The notes below the pieces were generated by a model that saw only the letters and a program-made list of their open reading frames with translations, had not been told where the DNA came from and made no database searches. From Streptomyces sp. NBC_00510 (GTDB taxonomy: Bacteria > Actinomycetota > Actinomycetes > Streptomycetales > Streptomycetaceae): DNA of 64,000 nucleotides. The DNA lies in assembly GCA_036013505.1 (NCBI GenBank), contig CP107851.1, positions 4,039,501 to 4,103,500 of the forward strand, written 5' to 3'. This document shows, in pieces, positions 43,329 through 53,193 of the stretch (positions are counted from its first letter, which is position 1; the number at the start of each line of letters is the position of its first letter). The position numbers and the translations under genes are program-made.

Positions 43329-43368
43329 CGCGATAGATCGCGACTAGGGCCGGTGAGGGTCACCTCAC
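43329..43368. promoter_or_regulatory. Dyads in the DUF1707 / fumarase divergent promoter
   Basis: CGCGATagATCGCG (43329-43342) is a perfect 14-bp palindrome just upstream of the DUF1707 -10 box. GTGAGGgtcaCCTCAC (43353-43368) is a second dyad towards the fumarase gene, whose possible -10, TACGCT, is at 43393-43398. Confidence 0.45.
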
Positions 43369-43440
43369 ACATCCGGTACCCCGCGCACGTTCTACGCTTG
43401 TTGGGCTTCTATGACGCAGCGCCAGTGAGGATGTCCATAA

Positions 43441-45099
<1,659 letters not shown>

Positions 45100-45110
45100 C
45101 CCGTCCGGGA

Positions 45111-45142
45111 CGGCCCGGCACCGCGTGCGCGGTGCCGGGCCG
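45111..45142 (+). terminator. Terminator of the class I fumarase gene
   Basis: Perfect 14-bp stem (45111-45124 with 45129-45142), loop GTGC, then CCTTGTTCC. It isolates the gene from fumC. Confidence 0.8.
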
Positions 45143-45291
45143 CCTTGTTCCTCGGTCCGTGCGGGCCGCCTTCCGGGGGGGCCGCCGGGGGGAATGAAAC
45201 GTCCCGCGCCGCTGTCCTACCGAGGGGTTCGGGTTCTACTGGGAGGTACCCGGTACGCCCGACGATGTCCGCGATGGAAGGAATTCCGGCC

Positions 45292-46701
45292 ATGCCCGAG
45301 CAGGACGCAGGGGACGAGCGCGAGTACCGCGTCGAGCACGACTCGATGGGCGAGGTGCGCGTCCCGGCCCACGCCAAGTGGCGCGCGCAGACCCAGCGCG
45401 CGGTGGAGAACTTCCCCATCAGCGGACGCGGGCTGGAGCGGTCCCACATCGAGGCGCTCGCCCGGATCAAGGCGGCCGCGGCCAAGGTCAACGCGGAGCT
45501 GGGCGTCCTGGACAAGGACGTGTCGGAGGCGATCCAGGAGGCCGCCGCCGAGGTGGCCGGGGGGCGCTGGGACGGGCACTTCCCGATCGACGTCTTCCAG
45601 ACCGGTTCCGGCACCTCGTCCAACATGAACGCCAACGAGGTCATCGCGACCCTGGCGAGCGAGCGGCTCGGCCGCGACGTGCACCCCAACGACCACGTCA
45701 ACGCCAGCCAGTCCTCCAACGACGTCTTCCCCTCCTCCCTGCACATCGCCGCGACCGCCGCGGTGACCGGCGACCTGATCCCGGCGCTGGAGCACCTGGC
45801 GGCGTCGCTGGAGCGCAAGGCCGCGGAGTTCGCGGACGTCGTGAAGTCCGGCCGTACGCATCTGATGGACGCCACGCCGGTGACCCTGGGCCAGGAGTTC
45901 GGCGGCTACGCGGCCCAGGTCCGCTACGGGGTGGAGCGGCTGCTGGCGTCGCTGCCCCGGCTGGCGGAGCTGCCGCTGGGCGGCACCGCGGTCGGCACGG
46001 GGATCAACACCCCGCCCGGCTTCTCGGCGGCGGTGATCGCCGAGGTGGCGCGGACGACCGGGCTGCCGCTGACCGAGGCGCGGGACCACTTCGAGGCGCA
46101 GGGCGCCCGCGACGGGGTCGTGGAGACCTCCGGGCAGCTGCGCACGATCGCCGTGGGCCTGACCAAGATCGCGAACGACCTGCGCTGGATGGGCTCCGGC
46201 CCCCGCACCGGTCTCGCCGAGATCGCCCTGCCGGACCTGCAGCCCGGTTCGTCGATCATGCCGGGCAAGGTGAACCCGGTGATCCCCGAGGCGGTGCTGA
46301 TGGTGGCCGCGCAGGTCATCGGCAACGACGTGACGATCACCACGGCCGGCGCCGCGGGCAACTTCGAGCTGAACGTGATGCTCCCGGTGATCGCCAGGAA
46401 CGTCCTGGAGTCGGTGCGGCTGCTCGCCAACGTCTCCCGGCTGCTGGCCGACCGCACGGTCGACGGGATCACGGCGAACGTGGAGCGCGCCCGTGAGTAC
46501 GCGGAGTCCTCGCCGTCGGTCGTGACCCCGCTCAACAAGTACATCGGCTACGAGGAGGCGGCCAAGGTCGCCAAGCGGTCGCTGGCCGAGCGGAAGACCA
46601 TCCGCGAGGTGGTCCTGGAGTCCGGCTACGTCGAGCGCGGGCTGCTCACCCTGGAGCAGCTGGACGAGGCGCTGGACGTGCTGCGGATGACCCGGCCCTG
46701 A
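45292..46701 (+). CDS. fumC: Class II fumarate hydratase (Fe-independent)
   Basis: A 469-residue homotetrameric fumarase of the aspartase/argininosuccinase superfamily. Motifs: TGSGTSSNMNANEVIA, HPNDHVNASQSSNDVFPSSLHIAA (active-site His), and the signature GSSIMPGKVNPVIPEAV. The ATG at 45292 follows GGAAGGA by about 9 bases; Met codons at 45265 and 45274 are in frame but without a ribosome site. It makes the cell independent of the Fe-S enzyme under oxidative stress or iron lack. Confidence 0.96.
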   Translation: MPEQDAGDEREYRVEHDSMGEVRVPAHAKWRAQTQRAVENFPISGRGLERSHIEALARIKAAAAKVNAELGVLDKDVSEAIQEAAAEVAGGRWDGHFPIDVFQTGSGTSSNMNANEVIATLASERLGRDVHPNDHVNASQSSNDVFPSSLHIAATAAVTGDLIPALEHLAASLERKAAEFADVVKSGRTHLMDATPVTLGQEFGGYAAQVRYGVERLLASLPRLAELPLGGTAVGTGINTPPGFSAAVIAEVARTTGLPLTEARDHFEAQGARDGVVETSGQLRTIAVGLTKIANDLRWMGSGPRTGLAEIALPDLQPGSSIMPGKVNPVIPEAVLMVAAQVIGNDVTITTAGAAGNFELNVMLPVIARNVLESVRLLANVSRLLADRTVDGITANVERAREYAESSPSVVTPLNKYIGYEEAAKVAKRSLAERKTIREVVLESGYVERGLLTLEQLDEALDVLRMTRP

Positions 46702-46718
46702 CGGCGCGCCGCGCCGTC
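46700..46718 (+). terminator. Short terminator of fumC
   Basis: Perfect 8-bp stem (46700-46707 with 46711-46718), loop of 3. The stop codon of fumC is part of the left arm. Confidence 0.55.
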
Positions 46719-46772
46719 GTCCCGGCCGTCCCCGGTGCCCGGCGTGACGAACGCTCGGCTCAAGGGTGACGC

Positions 46773-46797
46773 CCCCGTAACACGGGGTCCGTAAGAT
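46773..46797 (+). promoter_or_regulatory. Promoter/operator of the DUF402 gene
   Basis: CCCCGTaacACGGGG (46773-46787) is a perfect 6-3-6 dyad in the spacer region just ahead of TAAGAT (46792-46797). That -10 ends 6 bases before the ATG, so the mRNA is likely leaderless. Confidence 0.5.
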
Positions 46798-46803
46798 CCG
46801 TTC

Positions 46804-47487
46804 ATGACAGCGGACATCCTTCTTCCCCGTGGAGCGGGCCAGGACGGCGGCGCGGGCCACTGGGCCCCCGGCGAGCAGGTGCTGTGGCGCTACCGCGGCA
46901 ACGGCAGCGACGCGGTGCACATCTGCCGTCCGGTGACCGTGGTGCGCGACGACCCGGAGCTGCTGGCGGTGTGGATGGCGCCGGGCACCGAGTGCGTCAA
47001 GCCGGTCCTGGCGGACGGCTCGCCGATCCATCACGAGCCGCTGGAGACCCGCTACCTCAAGCCGCGCACGACCTGCGTCGACCGCTGGTGGGGCGCGGGC
47101 GTGCTGAAGCTGGCGCGCCCGGACGAGCCCTGGTCGGTGTGGCTGTTCTGGGAACAGGGCTGGCGCTTCAAGAACTGGTACGTGAACCTCGAGGAGCCGC
47201 GGCACCGCTGGCCGGGCGGGGTCGACTCCGAGGACCACTTCCTGGACATCCACGTCACCCCGGACCGGGGCTGGCAGTGGCGGGACGAGGACGAGTTCGC
47301 GCAGGCCCAGGCCGCCGGCCTGATGACGGCGGTCACGGCGGAGCGGGTACGGGAGGCCGGCCGCCGGGCGGTCGAGGCGATCGGCGCCTGGGGGCACCCC
47401 TTCCGGGACGGCTGGGAGCACTGGCGTCCGAATCCGGCGTGGCCGGTACCGGCCCTTCCGGTTGACTGGGATCGTCCGGCAAGGTGA
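46804..47487 (+). CDS. DUF402 (FomD-like) nucleotide hydrolase
   Basis: A 227-residue protein of the DUF402/FomD group, metal-dependent hydrolases of nucleoside diphosphates or nucleotidylated metabolites. Visible family pattern: LKPRTTCVDRWWGAGVLKLARPDEPWSVWLFWEQGWRFKNWYVNLEEP, then DSEDHFLDIHVTPDRGWQWRDEDEF with the acidic metal-binding cluster. Although FomD belongs to fosfomycin biosynthesis, no such pathway is nearby. No ribosome site; see the adjoining promoter entry. Confidence 0.88.
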   Translation: MTADILLPRGAGQDGGAGHWAPGEQVLWRYRGNGSDAVHICRPVTVVRDDPELLAVWMAPGTECVKPVLADGSPIHHEPLETRYLKPRTTCVDRWWGAGVLKLARPDEPWSVWLFWEQGWRFKNWYVNLEEPRHRWPGGVDSEDHFLDIHVTPDRGWQWRDEDEFAQAQAAGLMTAVTAERVREAGRRAVEAIGAWGHPFRDGWEHWRPNPAWPVPALPVDWDRPAR

Positions 47488-47614
47488 CCGCGTGAGCGGC
47501 TTGCCGGGGACCCCTGCCCCAATCATAAGATCGTGGCCCATAGTGCTGCACAAAACACAGGCTCACACTAGAGTTTGACGCTATGTCACCAAGGTCATAC
47601 GGGAGGCCCGGGCT

Positions 47615-48301
47615 GTGGGAGTCGGCGGCTACGAGGACATACAGCTGGACCGCACCGGCCAGGCCGAGGGGTTCGACGCCATAGGTGACCGCTACGACGA
47701 GGCCTTCCCGCACAAGGAGGGCCAGGTCGCCGCGGGCGAGTGGCTCCTGGCCCAGCTCCCGGCGGGCTCCCGCGTCCTGGACCTCGGCTGCGGCACGGGG
47801 CTGCCGACCTGCCGTCAGCTGGTCGAGGCCGGACACGAGGTGACGGGTGTGGACCTCTCCGCGGGGATGCTCTCGCTCGCCCGCCGGCACGTGCCCCGGG
47901 CGACCTTCCTCCAGGCCGACATCGCCGACCTGCGGGCCGGTGGCCGCCACGGACCCGACGGCCCGGGGGACCCGGGCCGCTTCGACGCCGCCGTGGCCTT
48001 CTTCTCGCTGCTGATGCTGCCTCGGGCGGAGATCCCGCTGGCCCTGCGCAGCGTCCACGACCTCCTCCTCCCGGGCGGGATGTTCACCCTTTCGATGGTG
48101 GAAGCCGACGTGGATGACTTCGCGATTCCGTTCCTTGGTAACACCATCCGGGTATCGGGTTATCTACGGGATGAATTGCGCCAGGTGGTGTCCGACGCGG
48201 GATTCACGGTCCTTAAGGAGGATTCGTACGCGTACGCGCCGCACACGACCGAAGTGCCGCCGGAGGAGCAGCTCTTCCTGCACTGCCGACGACCCGCCTG
48301 A
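47615..48301 (+). CDS. Class I SAM-dependent methyltransferase
   Basis: A 228-residue enzyme. Motif I is VLDLGCGTGLPT, followed by VTGVDLSAGMLSLARRHVP (motif II region), FLQADIADL and FDAAVAFFSLLMLPR. Small-molecule methyltransferase of unknown substrate. The GTG start has GGGAGG 8 bases upstream. Codons 160-205 contain unusually many A/T-ending codons (13 of 38 counted) in contrast to the neighbouring sequence. Confidence 0.85.
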   Translation: MGVGGYEDIQLDRTGQAEGFDAIGDRYDEAFPHKEGQVAAGEWLLAQLPAGSRVLDLGCGTGLPTCRQLVEAGHEVTGVDLSAGMLSLARRHVPRATFLQADIADLRAGGRHGPDGPGDPGRFDAAVAFFSLLMLPRAEIPLALRSVHDLLLPGGMFTLSMVEADVDDFAIPFLGNTIRVSGYLRDELRQVVSDAGFTVLKEDSYAYAPHTTEVPPEEQLFLHCRRPA

Positions 48302-48315
48302 CGCGGCCGCCCCGC

Positions 48316-48332
48316 CACGTGCCCGGCACGTG
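48316..48332. promoter_or_regulatory. 17-bp perfect palindrome before SpoIIE-type gene C
   Basis: CACGTGCCcGGCACGTG, between the methyltransferase stop (48301) and the GTG at 48361. As DNA it is an operator-like dyad; as RNA it could form a 7-bp hairpin and act as a weak terminator. Confidence 0.45.
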
Positions 48333-48360
48333 ACGCACCCGACCGGATGGAACGACCAGC

Positions 48361-50961
48361 GTGAGCACGGAGCGCATTTCTGAGCAGGCCGCCGTCCAGG
48401 GGACGACGGCCGGCCCGGCACGTCCGGGTGACACCGAACCGGTACCGGATCCACGGGCCGGCTTCCGGCTGCCCGCGGACCCCGCGCCGGGCGGCGAGCC
48501 GGGCGCGTCCACGGCCGGGGCGCCGGCCCCCGGGCGGTCCCCGGACCCGTCCGCGGCGGGCGACCGCCCGCGCCGGGGCCGCCGGAGCGGCGGCGCCAAG
48601 CGCGGCGCGGCCGCCGGCGGGGCCGGCGATCCCGGCGGCACGGCCATGCCGCCGGCGGAACGTCAGACCCCCTCCGATCCCCCCGCGTCGGCCCCCGCCC
48701 CCGCCAAGCCCGGCCGTGGCGGCCGGCGTGCGCGCGGCGGACGCACCGCGCGGCAGTCCTCCGAGGTGCGGGACCGTCAGGCCGCCCGGGTGGTCGCAGG
48801 CGAGGGGGTGGCCACCGTCCAGCACATGGCCGCCGCCCCCGCGGACGGCGCCCGCGGACGGCAGACCGTACGGCTGCGCTCCGCCGACGCCCCCGGCGGC
48901 GCCCCGGCCACCGGTCCGTCCTTCGACGGCTCCGCGGGCCGGGACCGGCGGGCCGCCACCGCCATGGCCGCTCCCGTGGAGCCCGGCCGCCGGGCCACGG
49001 CGGGCGGCGGGACCCCGGGCGTCCCGGGTGTCCCCGGTCCGACGCAGCCGGAGGGCGGCGAGCCGCGCACCCGGCAGCGGACCCCCGACACGACGCTGCC
49101 CACGTCCCGGACGACGGGCCGGCAGGGCGGCCGCGGGGGCCACGCGGGCGGGCACCCCGTCGACGAGGACTCCACCGGCGGCCAGCCGCTGAAGAAGATC
49201 GGCCCGCAGAACCGCGGCCGGGCGGGGCAGGCGGAGACCGAGCGGCTGCGCTACGTCGGCGCGGCCACCCGCCGCATCGCCCGCGGCCTGGACCTGGACG
49301 AGATCGTGCTGGGCCTGTGCCGCTCCGCGGTGCCCGCCTTCGCCGACGCGATCCTGGTCTACCTGCGCGACCCGCTGCCGGTGGGCGACGAGCGCCCCTC
49401 CGGCCCGCTGGTCCTGCGGCTGCGGCGCACCGACCGCGTGCCGGACGAGAACGCCCCGGAGCCGGTGGAGGGCCTGCTCATGCCGGTCGTCCCCTCCACG
49501 GAGGGCGCGTACGGCGCTGCCGCCGAGGTCGTGACCGTCCCCATGGACGGCGCCCTGGCCGAGGTGCTGCGCGGGGTGCGCCCGGTGTTCTCCGACAGCG
49601 CGCAGGCCACGGCGGCCCTCCACGAGCTGGTCGGGGGCTGCCGGCAGGCGGAGTTCGGCGAGACGTTAGACCTGCCGACCGGACGCCGGGCCATCCTGGC
49701 ACCGCTGCGCGGCCGCCGCCGGGTGATCGGCGCGACCGTGCTGCTGCGCCGTCCCGAGCGGGCCCCGTTCGACCCGGACGACCTGCTGATCGCGGCCCAG
49801 CTGGCCACCCACACGGCGCTCGGCGTGGACAAGGCGGTCCTCTACGACCGCGAGGCGTCCATCGCCGACTCCCTGCAGCGCGAGATGCTGCCGGACTCCC
49901 TGCCGGAGCCCACCGGGGTCCGGCTGGCCAGCCGCTACCTCCCCGCCGCCGAGTCGGCCCGGGTCGGCGGCGACTGGTACGACGCGATCCCGCTGCCCGG
50001 CAGCCGGGTGGCGCTGGTGGTCGGCGACGTCATGGGCCACTCCATGACCTCGGCGGCGATCATGGGCCAGCTGCGGACGACCGTGCAGACCCTGGCGGGC
50101 CTGGACCTGTCGCCGCAGGAGGTGCTCTACCACCTGGACGAGCAGGCCCAGCGGCTCGGCCAGGACCGCATGGCCACCTGCATCTACGCGGTCTACGACC
50201 CGATAGCGCACCGGGTGACGATCGCCAACGCCGGCCACCCGCCGCCGGTGCTGCTGCACGCCAGCGGCCTGGCCGAGGTGCTGCGCGTGCCTCCGGGCGC
50301 GCCGATCGGCGTGGGCGGCGTGCCCTTCGAGGCGGTGGAGCTGCCCGCCCCGGCCGGGGCCACGCTGCTGCTGTACACCGACGGCCTGGTGGAGTCCCGC
50401 ACCCGTGACGTGTGGGGCGGCATCGAGATGCTGCGCGAGCGGCTGCACACGGCGTCGGCGGTGCTGTGCCCGCCGCCGCTGGAGCCGCTGTGCGACGAGG
50501 TGCTGGAGATCGTCGGCCCGGGCGACCGGGACGACGACATCGCGCTGCTGGCCGCCCGCTTCGACGGCATCGCGCCGCGCGACGTCGCCTACTGGTTCCT
50601 GGAGCCGCGGCCGCAGACGGCCGGCCGGGCCCGGCGGCTGGTGCGGCAGGCACTCAGCCGCTGGAACCTGGAGCCGCTGGCCGAGGCGACCGAGCTGCTG
50701 GTCAGCGAGGTGGTCACCAATGCGGTGCGGTACGCGGAGCGGCCGATCACGCTGCGGCTGCTCCGTACCGACGTGCTGCGCTGCGAGGTGGGCGACGACG
50801 CCCCGACGCTGCCGCGGATGCGCCACGCGCAGCCGCAGGACGAGGGCGGGCGCGGGCTGTACCTCGTCAACCGGATGGCGCAGCGCTGGGGAGCGACCCG
50901 GCTGAGCGCCGGGAAGGTGGTCTGGTTCGAAATGGGCATTCCGGGCGGTGTCGACCGGTAG
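48361..50961 (+). CDS. GAF-SpoIIE phosphatase-HATPase regulator (C) with TTA codon
   Basis: An 866-residue regulator. Residues 1-285 are low-complexity and basic/Pro-rich (probably disordered); then a GAF domain (about 300-485), a SpoIIE PP2C phosphatase (about 500-690; VGGDWYDAI, VGDVMGHSM) and a GHKL ATPase (about 730-860; ELLVSEVVTNAVRYA, DEGGRGLYLV). It resembles proteins A and B but lacks PAS domains and is transcribed from a separate locus. Leu436 is encoded by TTA (49666-49668), the only such codon I found in any gene here, so translation should depend on the bldA tRNA. GTG start with no strong ribosome site. Confidence 0.9.
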   Translation: MSTERISEQAAVQGTTAGPARPGDTEPVPDPRAGFRLPADPAPGGEPGASTAGAPAPGRSPDPSAAGDRPRRGRRSGGAKRGAAAGGAGDPGGTAMPPAERQTPSDPPASAPAPAKPGRGGRRARGGRTARQSSEVRDRQAARVVAGEGVATVQHMAAAPADGARGRQTVRLRSADAPGGAPATGPSFDGSAGRDRRAATAMAAPVEPGRRATAGGGTPGVPGVPGPTQPEGGEPRTRQRTPDTTLPTSRTTGRQGGRGGHAGGHPVDEDSTGGQPLKKIGPQNRGRAGQAETERLRYVGAATRRIARGLDLDEIVLGLCRSAVPAFADAILVYLRDPLPVGDERPSGPLVLRLRRTDRVPDENAPEPVEGLLMPVVPSTEGAYGAAAEVVTVPMDGALAEVLRGVRPVFSDSAQATAALHELVGGCRQAEFGETLDLPTGRRAILAPLRGRRRVIGATVLLRRPERAPFDPDDLLIAAQLATHTALGVDKAVLYDREASIADSLQREMLPDSLPEPTGVRLASRYLPAAESARVGGDWYDAIPLPGSRVALVVGDVMGHSMTSAAIMGQLRTTVQTLAGLDLSPQEVLYHLDEQAQRLGQDRMATCIYAVYDPIAHRVTIANAGHPPPVLLHASGLAEVLRVPPGAPIGVGGVPFEAVELPAPAGATLLLYTDGLVESRTRDVWGGIEMLRERLHTASAVLCPPPLEPLCDEVLEIVGPGDRDDDIALLAARFDGIAPRDVAYWFLEPRPQTAGRARRLVRQALSRWNLEPLAEATELLVSEVVTNAVRYAERPITLRLLRTDVLRCEVGDDAPTLPRMRHAQPQDEGGRGLYLVNRMAQRWGATRLSAGKVVWFEMGIPGGVDR

Positions 50962-50990
50962 ACACTCCGTATCGGTACACGTTTTATTTT

Positions 50991-51003
50991 TGGACATTGT
51001 CCA
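50991..51003. promoter_or_regulatory. Operator-like dyad upstream of catalase
   Basis: TGGACAtTGTCCA is a perfect 6-1-6 palindrome directly after an AT-rich stretch (50981-50990). Size and layout recall Fur/PerR/CatR-type sites. A further dyad, ATGAC-N5-GTCAT, lies at 51009-51023. Confidence 0.5.
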
Positions 51004-51123
51004 GATCCATGACGTGAAGTCATTGCCCGGCGTGCCGAGCCGGTGATTCAGTGTTTGTGTGGTCGTTAGCGACCAGGAGCCCCCGACGGACTCTTCCGAA
51101 GATCGACGGGAGGACACACTCAC

Positions 51124-52572
51124 ATGAGCACCCCCTACACCACCAACAACGCCGGGATCCCGGTGGAGAGCGACGCGCACTCGCTCACGGTGGGCTCGGA
51201 CGGCCCCATCCTCCTCCAGGACCACTACCTGATCGAGAAGATGGCGCAGTTCAACCGCGAACGGGTACCGGAGCGTGTGGTGCACGCCAAGGGCTCGGGC
51301 GCGTACGGCGTCTTCGAGGTGACGAACGACGTCAGCCAGTTCACCAAGGCCGACCTCTTCCAGCCGGGACGCCGCACGGAGATGCTGGCCCGCTTCTCGA
51401 CGGTCGCCGGCGAGCTGGGCAGCCCCGACACCTGGCGCGACCCACGCGGTTTCGCCCTGAAGTTCTACACCGAGTACGGCAACTACGACATGGTCGGCAA
51501 CAACACGCCGGTCTTCTTCGTGCGCGACCCGATGAAGTTCCAGGACTTCATCCGCAGCCAGAAGCGCCGCCGTGACAGCTCACTGCGCGACAACAACATG
51601 CAGTGGGACTTCTGGACGCTGTCCCCGGAGTCGGCGCACATGGTCACCTGGCTGATGGGCGACCGCGGCGTGCCCAAGTCGTACCGCCACATGAACGGCT
51701 ACAGCTCCCACACCTACATGTGGGTCAACGGCGGCGGCGAGCGGTTCTGGGTCAAGTACCACTTCAAGACCGACCAGGGGATCGACTTCCTCACCCAGGA
51801 GGAGGCCGACCACTACGCGGGCGCCGACGGCGATCTGCACCGCCGTGACCTGTACCAGGCCATCGAACGCGGCGAGCATCCCTCGTGGACGCTGTACATG
51901 CAGATCATGCCGTTCGACGACGCGGCGGACTACCGGTTCAACCCCTTCGACCTCACCAAGGTGTGGCCGCACGGCGACTACCCGCTGGTCGAGGTCGGCC
52001 GGATGACCCTGAACAAGAACCCCGAGGACTACTTCATCCACATCGAGCAGGCCGCCTTCGAGCCCAGCAACATGGTGCCCGGCATCGGCCCCTCGCCGGA
52101 CAAGATGCTCCTCGGCCGGCTCTTCTCGTACGCCGACACCCACCGCTACCGGATCGGCCCCAACTACGCGCAGCTGCCGCCAAACCGGGCCCACACCGAG
52201 GTGCGCTCGTACGCCAAGGACGGGCCGATGCGCTACGAGCCCTCGCGCACCGCCGCGCCGTACGCGCCGAACTCCTTCGGCGGGCCCGAGGCCGACATCC
52301 GGCGCTTCGGCGACCCGGCCGGCTGGGAGGTGGCGGGCAACATGGTGCACGAGCCGTACAAGCTGCACCGCGAGGACGACGACTTCGGCCAGCCCGGGAC
52401 GATGGTCCGCCAGGTCCTGGACGACGCCGCCCGCGACCGGCTGGTCTCCAACGTGTCGGGCCACCTGAAGAACGGGGTCAGCGCCCCCGTCCTGGCCCGC
52501 GCGGTCGAGTACTGGCGCAACATCGACAAGGAGGTCGGCGACCGCATCGCCGCCAACGTCAACGGCCTGTGA
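51124..52572 (+). CDS. Monofunctional heme catalase
   Basis: A 482-residue small-subunit catalase that dismutates H2O2. The distal His is in ERVVHAKGSGAYG (H54), the distal Asn in the GNNTPVFFVRD region, and the proximal heme Tyr is in RLFSYADTHRYR. Length and sequence suit clade 3 (KatA-like) enzymes. GGGAGG stands about 10 bases before the ATG. Probably peroxide-inducible through the dyad upstream. Confidence 0.95.
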   Translation: MSTPYTTNNAGIPVESDAHSLTVGSDGPILLQDHYLIEKMAQFNRERVPERVVHAKGSGAYGVFEVTNDVSQFTKADLFQPGRRTEMLARFSTVAGELGSPDTWRDPRGFALKFYTEYGNYDMVGNNTPVFFVRDPMKFQDFIRSQKRRRDSSLRDNNMQWDFWTLSPESAHMVTWLMGDRGVPKSYRHMNGYSSHTYMWVNGGGERFWVKYHFKTDQGIDFLTQEEADHYAGADGDLHRRDLYQAIERGEHPSWTLYMQIMPFDDAADYRFNPFDLTKVWPHGDYPLVEVGRMTLNKNPEDYFIHIEQAAFEPSNMVPGIGPSPDKMLLGRLFSYADTHRYRIGPNYAQLPPNRAHTEVRSYAKDGPMRYEPSRTAAPYAPNSFGGPEADIRRFGDPAGWEVAGNMVHEPYKLHREDDDFGQPGTMVRQVLDDAARDRLVSNVSGHLKNGVSAPVLARAVEYWRNIDKEVGDRIAANVNGL

Positions 52573-52592
52573 GCCGGACCTCCCCACGGCCG

Positions 52593-52633
52593 CAGCCCCG
52601 GTGCACGTGATGTCCGTCCGTGCCCCGGGGCTG
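52593..52633 (+). terminator. Terminator of the catalase gene
   Basis: 15-bp stem with one mismatch (52593-52607 with 52619-52633), 11-base loop, 21 bases beyond the stop. Confidence 0.7.
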
Positions 52634-52686
52634 CATCGCGTCCGGCCGGAACGGAACCGGGCGGGCCCCGCGCGCATCCCATCGGC

Positions 52687-53124
52687 ATGAGGACGAGACG
52701 GTGGGCGAGGGCGGGGGCCGTCATACCCCTGGTGACGGCGGTGGGCTGCGGGGTCCTGGGGGCGGACGGCCCCGACTGCACCGACATCGGAGCGGAGTCG
52801 GGGGTGCGGCTCGTGTTCGACACGGAGCCCGGCACGACCTACCGGCTGTGCGCCGGCGCGGTGTGCTCGCGGAGCGGAACGGGCGACGGGCAGGAGATGC
52901 TGCTCGCCCTGGACCTGCCCGAAGCGACCGGGCCGAAGCGGGTCACGGTGCGCTTCACCGGCACCGCGCAGAATGCCCCGGGGACCGCGACCAAGCCCGC
53001 GGTGGACGAGCGCATCGACGTCACGCTCAAGAAGTGGCAGCCGAACGGCCCGCGCTGCGAGCCCACCGCCTATCAGGCCCATCTCGGGTACGAACCGGGA
53101 AAGGGCCTGTTCAGGATGGGTTAG
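52687..53124 (+). CDS. Small hypothetical lipoprotein
   Basis: A 145-residue protein with a basic start, a hydrophobic stretch and a lipobox ending AVGC (Cys21). The mature part is beta-rich by appearance, with two further Cys pairs (GPDCTDIG, YRLCAGAVCS, GPRCEP). No family recognised. It stands alone between the catalase terminator and the PadR operon. Confidence 0.7.
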   Translation: MRTRRWARAGAVIPLVTAVGCGVLGADGPDCTDIGAESGVRLVFDTEPGTTYRLCAGAVCSRSGTGDGQEMLLALDLPEATGPKRVTVRFTGTAQNAPGTATKPAVDERIDVTLKKWQPNGPRCEPTAYQAHLGYEPGKGLFRMG

Positions 53125-53153
53125 GTCACCGGCTCGCCACTATGCATGAGGTC

Positions 53154-53185
53154 TATACACCGTAGGTATACGCGTCGTGTAGAGT
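53154..53185 (+). promoter_or_regulatory. Promoter/operator of the PadR-ABC operon
   Basis: TATAC-N7-GTATA (53154-53170) is a dyad in a locally AT-rich stretch, followed by the -10 candidate TAGAGT (53180-53185), which ends 8 bases before the ATG at 53194. No ribosome site is seen, so the start is probably leaderless and the dyad an autoregulatory PadR site. Confidence 0.5.
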
Positions 53186-53193
53186 CCTCGGTC

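Noticed and set aside
47569..47600. TAGAGT and TTGACG boxes before the methyltransferase gene
   Set aside because: Spacing between candidate -35 and -10 elements is not plausible, and the gene has a good ribosome site, so no promoter call was made.
48361..49200. Repetitive Pro/Arg/Gly-rich N-terminus as a possible wrong reading frame
   Set aside because: It is low complexity but continuous with the GAF-SpoIIE frame, and long disordered N-termini are known in such Streptomyces proteins. The exact start remains uncertain.
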